Position numbers and translations under genes: made by a program. A stretch of 64,000 nt of DNA from a virus. The stretch spans positions 16,740-80,739 of IMG/VR virus record IMGVR_UViG_3300010885_037407; one strand, 5' to 3'. The notes below the pieces were generated by a model. That model was not told the origin of the DNA, did no database searches, and saw nothing but the letters and a program-made list of their open reading frames with translations. Below are positions 34,822 to 42,359 of the stretch, piece by piece (within the stretch, counting starts at the first letter, position 1; each line of letters opens with the position of its first letter).

Positions 34822-36180
34822 TTATCCTAAATCATTTGACACTTCTTTGTATTTTTGTAATAAACTTTTTCTTAATAATTCCTCTCCAGTTTGCATTTGT
34901 TTATTAGTATCTTTACCTTGAACAGAGGTCTCTTCATATATATGAATTTGCCCATTGCTCATATTCATTTTCGACGGAAATGTAATTCCGTCAGGACCAA
35001 ATCGATTTTTAATAATATGAAATCTACCTGTACCTGCTATTTTATCAGTTACCTTTCTTGATAATGAAAGCACAAAATCTGCAATCATTACTTTGGAATA
35101 AGACTCTGATATCTTTCCTGCTTCAATAACATCATCTTCTAATGCACTTCTATTTGCTTGAGATGCTGTAAATAATGGAACTTCATACTCTCCTGCTACC
35201 CCACGTAAATCTTCATAAATAGATTCTAATTCATGACGCATTTCTTTTCTAGCTACTGCACCTCTTAATAAATCTGCATAATCGACAATTAATAAATCTG
35301 GTTTTTTGCCAATTAAAATCATTTTTTCAATGTGAGCTCTAATGGTTGAGCATGAAGCTGTTTTGGTAGGATAGTATTTAATTACTAAATTACCTTTTAA
35401 TTTTTCAACTGCAGCAGTAACTTCATCAATATTGTATTTTAAGTTTTGTGCTGCGATACCTGTTAGCACAGCATCATATCGCTGACCCACATAAGCATCA
35501 TTTAACTCCAATGTATAATGTACTACATTTAATCCTGCTTTAATTGCATGAGCTCCTATGTTAATAAGACCCCATGATTTACCAATACCTGCTGGAGCTA
35601 CGAATACAACTAATTCTCCTTTACCAAATCCTCCGTCTGCTAAATCATTAATAACAGGCCATGGAGTAGGTATACATGCTCTTACATTATCCATATACCT
35701 TTCAGCAACAGATTCATTATATTCATGTCCTACTTCTTTATCAGCTCCTGCTTTCATTGCAGTATCAATAGCAGATTTAATTTCATCATATTGACCTTTT
35801 CGAAGAAGTTCAACTGAATCTAAAATTGCTCTTTTAATACATTGGTTCCTGCAGAAGTCGACTGTTTCTAACTTAACAAATTCTAAATCATTGGATTCTA
35901 AATATCGATATGAATCTTTTAAAGTTTCAATAATAGATGTTTTGAGTACATCTCTATCAACGTCATTCATTTTAATTTTAAATACATCTAGAGTTGGTGC
36001 ACAAGCATACTCACTGAAATATTTAACTATAGTCTCTACAATCCATTGGTTGGCTTCTGATTCAAAAAAGTCTGGCAATAAGATGTCAGCTACTTGTTGT
36101 AAAAATGCTTTGTCTGTTAACAAAGATGATACAATCTTAACTTGAAACCCGTGACCAAAATTACTTAACTTATCAGACAT
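34822..36180 (-). CDS. Replicative DNA helicase, gp41/DnaB-like
   Basis: A 452-residue RecA-fold hexameric helicase. An N-terminal helical domain is followed by Walker A APAGIGKSW (195-203), an NVVHYTLELNDAYVGQR segment with the catalytic Glu, Walker B LLIVDYADLL, and an arginine-finger region near SESYSKVMIAD. It unwinds parental DNA 5'-3' ahead of PolB. No primase gene is seen adjacent. Downstream of the exonuclease and UvsX genes, forming a recombination-replication unit. Confidence 0.92.
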   Translation of the reverse strand: MSDKLSNFGHGFQVKIVSSLLTDKAFLQQVADILLPDFFESEANQWIVETIVKYFSEYACAPTLDVFKIKMNDVDRDVLKTSIIETLKDSYRYLESNDLEFVKLETVDFCRNQCIKRAILDSVELLRKGQYDEIKSAIDTAMKAGADKEVGHEYNESVAERYMDNVRACIPTPWPVINDLADGGFGKGELVVFVAPAGIGKSWGLINIGAHAIKAGLNVVHYTLELNDAYVGQRYDAVLTGIAAQNLKYNIDEVTAAVEKLKGNLVIKYYPTKTASCSTIRAHIEKMILIGKKPDLLIVDYADLLRGAVARKEMRHELESIYEDLRGVAGEYEVPLFTASQANRSALEDDVIEAGKISESYSKVMIADFVLSLSRKVTDKIAGTGRFHIIKNRFGPDGITFPSKMNMSNGQIHIYEETSVQGKDTNKQMQTGEELLRKSLLQKYKEVSNDLG

Positions 36181-36226
36181 ATTTTTTTATTTACCTAAAT
36201 ATATTATATTCATTTGTAACTAACAA

Positions 36227-37282
36227 TTATTTTTGACTGAATGCGGCTAATGTTCCAAAACTATTTGCTAGCCAAGAATCCACATTAGGAATAACTGCAT
36301 ATACTTTATCAGCCATAAACATTTGTTTAAAGTTAAAAGTATCCATTAATGGAATTTGTCGATTTGCTATGTCAGCAATAATTCCTTTGTAATTAGCAGA
36401 TATATCCAAATCTTCCAAAGACATTAGTGCCCAATTAAGTCTTAATTGAACTTCACAATCTACTACAGTTTGATAAACTTTGTGAACTGCTTTGTTAGCT
36501 TTGCAATAATCTAAAATATCTTCTAATCCAATTGTATCATTACTTAATAACATTGGAAATTTAGACTGCATAGTCTTTATTCCAACACCTTTTATTCCTT
36601 TGATGTTATCTGAACCGTCGCCCATAAATACTTTATAATGAATAAAGTTATGAGAAGGAATTCCAAATTTAGTAGCTACTTCATCTGGAGTATAGAACTT
36701 CTTTTCTACTGGTCTCCATACTGAAGTGTTTTTATCTACTAATTGAATAAAATCCTTATCATCTGACATTATGATTACTTCACTTTGTTTAGGTCTGAAT
36801 ACTTCAGTTGCTAAATAAGCTATTGTATCGTCTGCTTCTATATTATCTATAGAAATAAGTGTCAATGGTAAACACTGTAAATATTCAGATAGCTTTGCCA
36901 TTTGTTGTCGTAAGGATTGAATTTCCTGTTCTTGAGTTTGGTCTCCAACATCATCACGTCTATTAAATCTAGTAGGTACTGACCTTCCTTCTTTATAGCC
37001 CGAGTGCATTTTCTTTCTTCTTGCAGAACCCCCTTTGCCATCAAATACAATTATACACCTTGTAGGTTTGAATTGTCTAATAATAGCAGCAATGGATCTT
37101 AAGAATCCTACATAACCTCCGATATGGTCACCATCGTCATTGACTAATGGTACCGCACTAAAACAACGAATAAAAGAATTCAGGCCGTCGACAATTAACA
37201 CTTTACTGTCTTTGCCTAGGCCTGTTTCCTGTTTATCGTGGTCTTCGCGAATCTGTCTTAATAAATCAGCGTAACCTTTCAT
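36227..37282 (-). CDS. 5'-3' exonuclease / RNase H (FEN family, T4 Rnh-like)
   Basis: A 351-residue FEN-family nuclease. KVLIVDGLNSFIRCF gives the first metal Asp, CIIVFDGKGGSARRKKMH the second with the arginine-rich loop, DNIEADDTIAYL and IIMSDDKDFIQL the central acidic sets, and FMGDGSDNIKGIKGVGIKT the helix-hairpin-helix. It removes RNA primers and 5' flaps in lagging-strand processing. It lies 6 bases after uvsX. The 27-residue N-terminal extension is unusual and charged. Confidence 0.93.
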   Translation of the reverse strand: MKGYADLLRQIREDHDKQETGLGKDSKVLIVDGLNSFIRCFSAVPLVNDDGDHIGGYVGFLRSIAAIIRQFKPTRCIIVFDGKGGSARRKKMHSGYKEGRSVPTRFNRRDDVGDQTQEQEIQSLRQQMAKLSEYLQCLPLTLISIDNIEADDTIAYLATEVFRPKQSEVIIMSDDKDFIQLVDKNTSVWRPVEKKFYTPDEVATKFGIPSHNFIHYKVFMGDGSDNIKGIKGVGIKTMQSKFPMLLSNDTIGLEDILDYCKANKAVHKVYQTVVDCEVQLRLNWALMSLEDLDISANYKGIIADIANRQIPLMDTFNFKQMFMADKVYAVIPNVDSWLANSFGTLAAFSQK

Positions 37283-37288
37283 AACTAT

Positions 37289-38455
37289 TTAAGAGTCTTC
37301 TCCTTCAAATTCTGTTTCGATTTCAATATCATCTACTCCAAAATGTTCTCCGGCTTTGTAATTAATAATGTACTTTTCACAAATTGTTCTATATACTTGA
37401 TCTTTCATCTCTGGATCATCCATTAATTTAGTTTGGAAATCCTTTGATTGAAATTTGATTATCTCTCCTGTGTCAGAGTTAGTATATGTATACCAAGCAC
37501 CTGCCTGAGTAACCAAACCATGATTTTTCAACATGGTCAACCAAGAACCATAATCATCTATACCAGAGTCAAAATAAATTTCATAATCTACAGATCGTAA
37601 AGGCGGGCCCATACGATTTTTAACTACCTGAGCTCTTGTTGTTATTCCTAACACTGCTTCTGGAGCATCTGAAGATTTTGCTAATTTAATTTGACCTACT
37701 GATTTAAGACGTAAACGAACTGATGAGTGAAATGCTATTGCTTTTCCACCTGACGTTGTCCATTGGTCACCAAATGATACTCCTAATCGAGTACGTAACT
37801 GATTTGTAAATATTAAACAAATACGCTCTCTACCAATGAAATTGGTAATTTTACGCATTGCTTTTGATAGGATAATTGCTTTAGAAGTTGCCCAACCGTC
37901 TTTGTCATAATCTGATGACATTTCTTGTTTTGTTGAAGCTCCTGCTACAGAGTCTACTACAATAGTAACTAATCTATTTTTTGCATTCTTCCTAACTGAT
38001 TCCACAATTGTTTCAATAGACTCGAATATGTCTTCAACAGTATCCAAAGGAACATATAACATATCCTTTAAATTGATACCTATTGCTTCAAGGAACTCTC
38101 TAGAGATAGCATTTTCAGTATCAATATATACTGCTAATCCACCTTTCTTTTGAGTATCAGCTAAAGCATGTGCCGCTAATAGTGATTTTCCTGAAGCTTC
38201 TAAACCTGTGATTTCACAAATTCTTCCTACTGGTAATCCACCATTTGGTCTATTAGCAATAGCTAAATCTAACATTGTAGAACCTGTCGATATCCATTCT
38301 GTGACGTCTGACGGTGAATCTGAATCTCCTTCTAAAAAATAAGCTACTTTATAGTTAGAGCTTTTAAATTTCTTATTAAGGTTATCAGCTAACACTGACG
38401 CCAAGTCATCTTCTAATGCCGATGCTTCTTCTACTGGTTTTGTTTTTTTCGCCAT
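37289..38455 (-). CDS. uvsX: Recombinase UvsX/RecA-like
   Basis: A 388-residue RecA-family recombinase. Walker A GLEASGKSLL starts at residue 84, Walker B is LVTIVVDSVAGA, an IFTNQLRTRLG segment follows, and a C-terminal acidic tail (IEIETEFEGEDS) is present as in UvsX. It forms filaments on ssDNA for recombination-dependent replication. The ATG is preceded by AGGAGAATT, one of the better ribosome-binding sites in the window, placed at the base of a hairpin after ssb. Confidence 0.93.
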   Translation of the reverse strand: MAKKTKPVEEASALEDDLASVLADNLNKKFKSSNYKVAYFLEGDSDSPSDVTEWISTGSTMLDLAIANRPNGGLPVGRICEITGLEASGKSLLAAHALADTQKKGGLAVYIDTENAISREFLEAIGINLKDMLYVPLDTVEDIFESIETIVESVRKNAKNRLVTIVVDSVAGASTKQEMSSDYDKDGWATSKAIILSKAMRKITNFIGRERICLIFTNQLRTRLGVSFGDQWTTSGGKAIAFHSSVRLRLKSVGQIKLAKSSDAPEAVLGITTRAQVVKNRMGPPLRSVDYEIYFDSGIDDYGSWLTMLKNHGLVTQAGAWYTYTNSDTGEIIKFQSKDFQTKLMDDPEMKDQVYRTICEKYIINYKAGEHFGVDDIEIETEFEGEDS

Positions 38456-38464
38456 AATTCTCCT

Positions 38465-38487
38465 AGAGAAACCTTTCGGTTTTCTCT
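38465..38487 (-). other. ssb-uvsX intergenic hairpin
   Basis: Coding strand AGAGAAAACC-GAAA-GGTTTCTCT: a 9-bp stem with one bulged base and a GAAA tetraloop, immediately after the ssb stop and just before the uvsX ribosome-binding site. No U-run follows. It may set relative ssb/uvsX expression by attenuation or RNA protection. Confidence 0.55.
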
Positions 38488-38488
38488 A

Positions 38489-39271
38489 CTATTGATTAAA
38501 TAAGTTGTCGAATGCTGAAGCTACATCATCTACTTTTGCAACTGGAGCTGCATCAGCGATTCCTGCTTGATTTGCATTAACTGCTTTTGGAGCAGGGGCA
38601 GCACTTTCTTCGGCAGCATTTTCAGGATCTAACCAATTGTGTAACAATTTAGTCATTTCATCATATGTGTACTCTTTGAAAATGTCTGTCGCTTTAGGTT
38701 GGTTACCTAACTTCTCTAATACACCTTTATCAGATGTTACAGGAGTTTGATTAGGTTTAACGCGAATAGATGTTTCTGGGTATGATTTACCAGTTTGGTC
38801 AGCAGCTTTGAACTCTACAGATACATCACGTCCAGCAACTGGATCTGTGATATCTCCATAATCAGGATCTGAAATAAATCCTAAAAGTTCTTGATATACT
38901 GATTTACCGAATCCCCAAAACTTAACTCCTTCAGATTCTTTACCTCTTACAATAATAGGCACATAACAACGCATTGTTGGCTCTAATTTCTTACCAGCTT
39001 TCCAATCGTCCGAATTTCCTGTTGATTTAAGTTTGTCTCCAAATTCCATAATTGGGTCAGGGCGACCAAATGACATTGGAGATAGTACAGATTTTCCACC
39101 AAAGTTATAATGGAAATAAAGTTCAATAAATGGGTTCTCTCTGTTGTGTTGATAAGGTACAATACGAACTACTTGAGTGCCTGGTTCAGGCTTCCATAAA
39201 TTGTTTTGTTTTTGTGTTACATTTTGTAACGAGTTTAATTTTTGCTTGATAGCGTCTAAATTAATAGCCAT
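38489..39271 (-). CDS. Single-stranded DNA-binding protein, gp32-like
   Basis: A 260-residue T4 gp32-type SSB. The N-terminal LAST-like region (INLDAIKQKLNSLQN) is followed by an OB-fold core (TQVVRIVPYQHNRENPFIEL, KFWGFGKSVYQELL) and a Pro/Ala-rich linker. The acidic/hydrophobic tail VDDVASAFDNLFNQ recruits partners. The zinc-finger Cys/His set of T4 gp32 is not evident. It is led by a long structured AT-rich leader (39272-39373), consistent with gp32-type autoregulation. Confidence 0.85.
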   Translation of the reverse strand: MAINLDAIKQKLNSLQNVTQKQNNLWKPEPGTQVVRIVPYQHNRENPFIELYFHYNFGGKSVLSPMSFGRPDPIMEFGDKLKSTGNSDDWKAGKKLEPTMRCYVPIIVRGKESEGVKFWGFGKSVYQELLGFISDPDYGDITDPVAGRDVSVEFKAADQTGKSYPETSIRVKPNQTPVTSDKGVLEKLGNQPKATDIFKEYTYDEMTKLLHNWLDPENAAEESAAPAPKAVNANQAGIADAAPVAKVDDVASAFDNLFNQ

Positions 39272-39373
39272 TTTGTTTAATTTTATTTGTTAATGAATAA
39301 TTAATAATTAGCAATTGCTGATGTAACTCGAGTGTCTAGAATGTTCTACTTACATTTCAATAACTAATATAAC
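39272..39373 (-). promoter_or_regulatory. Structured 5' leader of the SSB gene (possible translational operator)
   Basis: About 100 bases between the promoter-like motif and the SSB ATG. ATGTAA/TTACAT arms (39350-39355 with 39321-39326) enclose the inverted repeat TAGAACATTCTA (39337-39348). A GCAATTGC palindrome follows, and then an unstructured A/T-only stretch runs up to the start codon. T4 gene 32 has a comparable folded element plus AU-rich operator where gp32 represses its own translation. Function here is inference. Confidence 0.5.
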
Positions 39374-39403
39374 TTAAATATAAGGTAATCTTTTGATAGT
39401 ACC
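39374..39403 (-). promoter_or_regulatory. Candidate early/middle promoter motif ahead of ssb
   Basis: Coding strand GGTACTATCAAAAGATTACC followed by TTATATTTAA. It shares both halves with the 29100-29132 copy and is the best placed to give the roughly 100-base SSB leader. Confidence 0.55.
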
Positions 39404-39413
39404 TAATATTTTT

Positions 39414-39902
39414 TTATTTATTGTTTTTAGCATCTGTATAAACGGTTTTTAGCCATTTAACGAATCCCATTTTTTCGTCTTGTTTGATATTTGGATATTC
39501 TTTGAAGAACTCCATTGCAAATTGATTGAATGTTGAAGCGTCTTTTGCCATTTGGTCAACATCACTCATTGCAGATTCACTTAACTTACTTTCTTTAATT
39601 CCTAATATTGCATTTAATTCAGAAAGAACTAATTTAAGTTTGGTTGGGCTCAAAGTTCTTAAATATGCTAATCTATTATCCATTCCTGAAGATCCTTCAT
39701 ATCCCGTAGCTATCTTAACAGTTAATGGATTGAATTGACTTTGAGTTTTGTGCATAACATTTAAAATCTTTCTCTTATTAGCTTCATTGCCTTCAATTGT
39801 ATTATGAATTTTACTAGCTAAATCTTTTTGTATTGTAGAAGCTTCATTTAATGCTTTTTTTACTTCCTCTTTGATAAGAGCTTTGAATTCAGATGCTTTC
39901 AT
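39414..39902 (-). CDS. Hypothetical protein with CTS-like N-terminus
   Basis: A 162-residue helical protein whose first 21 residues (MKASEFKALIKEEVKKALNE, then Ala) match the N-terminus shared with at least four other small proteins in the late region. In T4, internal head proteins carry an N-terminal capsid-targeting peptide cleaved after an (L/I)xE site by the prohead protease; LNE-A fits that rule. If so, the mature protein would be an encapsidated internal protein. The body has no recognised domain. Confidence 0.6.
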   Translation of the reverse strand: MKASEFKALIKEEVKKALNEASTIQKDLASKIHNTIEGNEANKRKILNVMHKTQSQFNPLTVKIATGYEGSSGMDNRLAYLRTLSPTKLKLVLSELNAILGIKESKLSESAMSDVDQMAKDASTFNQFAMEFFKEYPNIKQDEKMGFVKWLKTVYTDAKNNK

Positions 39903-39903
39903 A

Positions 39904-40287
39904 TTATAAATTTATGATTTGATATACTTTGGTATGAAGTATTTTTAATTCGTTATTTGATGTTACTAGTAGTGAATTAGAATATTTTGTCCAATCCACA
40001 GAAAATTTAGTATCTAGCACTCCATTGTTTTCTTGACGAATTAACGCATTCAATGAATTGATAGTATACATAGTGTTAGTTTCTTTTTTACGATGTACTA
40101 ACATTGCTGCAGGTAATTGTTTTCTTGTATTACCTTTCTCTACATTGAAACTACATATAAGCTCCGGGCTGTCTTCAATAGATAATATGAAAATTCTTTT
40201 ATACACAACCTCATAAGTTTTATCGATCATTTCTATTGAATTATCGATTAAGTCCTCCGTAGAGAAAACGCAGATTAATTGTATCAA
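39904..40287 (-). CDS. Conserved hypothetical phage protein (TTG start)
   Basis: A 127-residue protein. It contains HRKKETNTMYTINSLNALIR followed by an SVDWTKYSNSLLV segment, typical of an uncharacterised family in T4-type marine phages (recollection). The only start that keeps the N-terminal strand is TTG at 40285-40287; the first ATG is at codon 20. An overlapping short frame opens at an ATG at 40316-40318 but stops after 25 codons. Function unknown. Confidence 0.5.
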   Translation of the reverse strand: MIQLICVFSTEDLIDNSIEMIDKTYEVVYKRIFILSIEDSPELICSFNVEKGNTRKQLPAAMLVHRKKETNTMYTINSLNALIRQENNGVLDTKFSVDWTKYSNSLLVTSNNELKILHTKVYQIINL

Positions 40288-40330
40288 AGCTTGTATATAT
40301 TATAAGTGATTTTGTCATATATAAATATCG

Positions 40331-41683
40331 TTAAAACTTTTTTTCTGCTAGAATCATATTATGATAATCTGGACCTATCTCTAATTTTGTTGGAAACTTA
40401 CCTTTTTGTTCTAATTCTTCTTTTATTATTTTTAATACTTTTGCACCATCTCTTTTGTCAAAATCAAACAAAAACGAATCATAGGTATATAATATCAACT
40501 TGGAAGAGTAGTTTGAAATACGTTGGAGTATATTATGAATAACGGCCATGTTTCTTTCGGTTTCATAAGACTGTAAAACATAGTTTAAAAGCTTTGCTGC
40601 ATTCATATCACTGAAAAATGATTTGAACAATTTTCTTCCAAACATTGTTGTTTCAATATAACCATCTTGTTTATATTGATTCCAAAGAAGCTGAGTATAT
40701 TCATGTACTTTGGCAAAGAAAGGTATTTCCAAATACTCCTCTCCAATTCCTCCATATAATTGTTTAAATGAAATTGACTTTGTTTCAGAATATTCTGCAG
40801 GTGTTAAAGTCTCTTTACCAAAATAAAATTTACCTAAATATTCATGCACAGAACAATCTGCTGGAAATTGATAATCGACTAACTCTGCTAGTAGTCTTAA
40901 GTGATATGCATCATAATCAAAAGAAAGCATAAATCCATTTTCTCCAAATCTAGATACAAAAGATGCTCTTGCTCCATTGTCTTTGTTTAAAGCAGCATAG
41001 TTAATACCACCAAATCGATTTGAAGGTCTTCCTGTTGTAGTATAGATGTTATATTCTGTATAAGCAAAGTTATCATATAAAGGTGCTTCATTGAATTTTG
41101 TTTTGAATTGTTCATAGTTTGTAAATAAACCATTTTGTTCTATTTGATAAAGTGAATCCAATATCAAATTGTTGTATTTGTCAAATGCTGGATCTTCTTT
41201 GAAATAATCATATACATCTAAAAATCTTTGAGTAATAGATTGTGACTTTTCAATGTGCTTGGTAATTGGAATAATAGTATTTAAGTTGCTAAACTTTCCA
41301 AAATTTCTAGTAAAGAAATCATGTGCTGGTGTATCAAAGTCATCTTCAATAGGTTGATTCCTATGAAAATATTCTACCATATTAATATCAATTATATTGT
41401 CATGATCAAGAAACCGTTTAAATCGCTTCTTGCCATACACAAATAATTTTCTATCTAAAGGGAATTGTTTAAGAAGCTCTTCTGATAATGGTAAGCCTTC
41501 AGTATGGTTGAAAACTATCATAACTTCTTTGTCTAAATTAACAACATATATATAAATTACTGAAATTGAATCTGTATATACCGGTCTTTCTCCATTACAG
41601 TATGTTGGAACTACAATCCAATCATATGCGCTGCTTTGGTCTAGGAAGGAATCAAATTCTAATTTGGTCTCTATTATTTTCAT
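40331..41683 (-). CDS. Family A (Pol I-type) DNA polymerase-like protein
   Basis: A 450-residue protein matching the Pol I core. TTTGRPSNRFGGINYAALNK corresponds to TGRLS...NLQNIP. Motif A is SFDYDAYHLRLLAEL with Asp256, motif B is KSISFKQLYGG (Lys302, Phe306, Tyr310) and motif C is LYTYDSFLF with Asp402 but Ser in place of Glu. The motif B arginine is replaced by Tyr298. The N-terminal 110 residues resemble a degenerate exonuclease domain without a DxE. It coexists with a complete PolB; possibly a specialised, repair, or late polymerase. Confidence 0.78.
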   Translation of the reverse strand: MKIIETKLEFDSFLDQSSAYDWIVVPTYCNGERPVYTDSISVIYIYVVNLDKEVMIVFNHTEGLPLSEELLKQFPLDRKLFVYGKKRFKRFLDHDNIIDINMVEYFHRNQPIEDDFDTPAHDFFTRNFGKFSNLNTIIPITKHIEKSQSITQRFLDVYDYFKEDPAFDKYNNLILDSLYQIEQNGLFTNYEQFKTKFNEAPLYDNFAYTEYNIYTTTGRPSNRFGGINYAALNKDNGARASFVSRFGENGFMLSFDYDAYHLRLLAELVDYQFPADCSVHEYLGKFYFGKETLTPAEYSETKSISFKQLYGGIGEEYLEIPFFAKVHEYTQLLWNQYKQDGYIETTMFGRKLFKSFFSDMNAAKLLNYVLQSYETERNMAVIHNILQRISNYSSKLILYTYDSFLFDFDKRDGAKVLKIIKEELEQKGKFPTKLEIGPDYHNMILAEKKF

Positions 41684-41690
41684 ATCCTAG

Positions 41691-41718
41691 ACAATATAAG
41701 TAATTCTTTTAATCTATA
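41691..41718 (-). promoter_or_regulatory. Candidate early/middle promoter motif ahead of the PolA-like gene
   Basis: Coding strand GATTAAAAGAATTACTTATA followed by TTGT, matching AAAAGAATTACTTATATT. It begins 8 bases from the PolA-like ATG and marks the boundary between the tail-gene block and the replication block. Confidence 0.5.
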
Positions 41719-42352
41719 CAAATAACTTTTTAATATTATCATCAACATATTTAGAATGTACTGATAATTCTATATAATCGGTTATAAAGTCTTTTAATCC
41801 AGGAAATTCTCTATTCTTTAAAAGTGCCATTCTTTGATTAGTTGAATATACTCCAAAAATTGTATTATGCCCAGTTATTTCATCATAAAATGGACCTGTC
41901 AATTTCCAATCCAATGCAAGTACATTATACAATGACTTATCAATTCCATTTTTTGATTTGGACCAAAGTTTAAATTGTGCTTTATCAATTTCAAAAATAT
42001 CTTCAAAAGTACTTCTATTACGTCTTTGTATAAAATACCGCACTATTTTACCATTTTCATAATCTTCTAAAGTAGGCAAATTAAATGCATAATAAGGAGC
42101 TTTATGTTCTTCACGTTTTTTTAATTGACTATATACATAATTATCAGGCTGAGCTATTGTATTAACATATTTAATTAATATTTTTGATTCCATATTATGA
42201 TATATGGGACCGGTCATATATATACCGTCTATATAACTATGATAATAGCCTATATATTCTGTACCATCTTCTAACATCCATTCTTTACCAATAGTGTAAA
42301 GATTGTTGATAATATGTGACGCTGGATAATATAATTTTTTTCTAGTTGCCAT
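41714..42352 (-). CDS. Conserved structural-region protein
   Basis: A 212-residue protein starting MATRKKLYYPASHIINNLYT and containing GKEWMLEDGTEYIGYYHSYIDG and IVRYFIQRRN. This pattern recurs in virion-module proteins of marine T4-type phages (recollection, not searched). The Tyr/Trp-rich composition suits a tail or baseplate structural protein. It lies 7 bases from the 599-residue baseplate candidate. Exact place in the virion unknown. Confidence 0.6.
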   Translation of the reverse strand: MATRKKLYYPASHIINNLYTIGKEWMLEDGTEYIGYYHSYIDGIYMTGPIYHNMESKILIKYVNTIAQPDNYVYSQLKKREEHKAPYYAFNLPTLEDYENGKIVRYFIQRRNRSTFEDIFEIDKAQFKLWSKSKNGIDKSLYNVLALDWKLTGPFYDEITGHNTIFGVYSTNQRMALLKNREFPGLKDFITDYIELSVHSKYVDDNIKKLFV

Positions 42353-42359
42353 AATTGTA

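Noticed and set aside
40285-40318. Frameshift joining the 25-codon ATG frame at 40318 to gene 39904-40287
   Set aside because: No slippery sequence is evident and the downstream frame starts at a plausible TTG; left as a note rather than a call.
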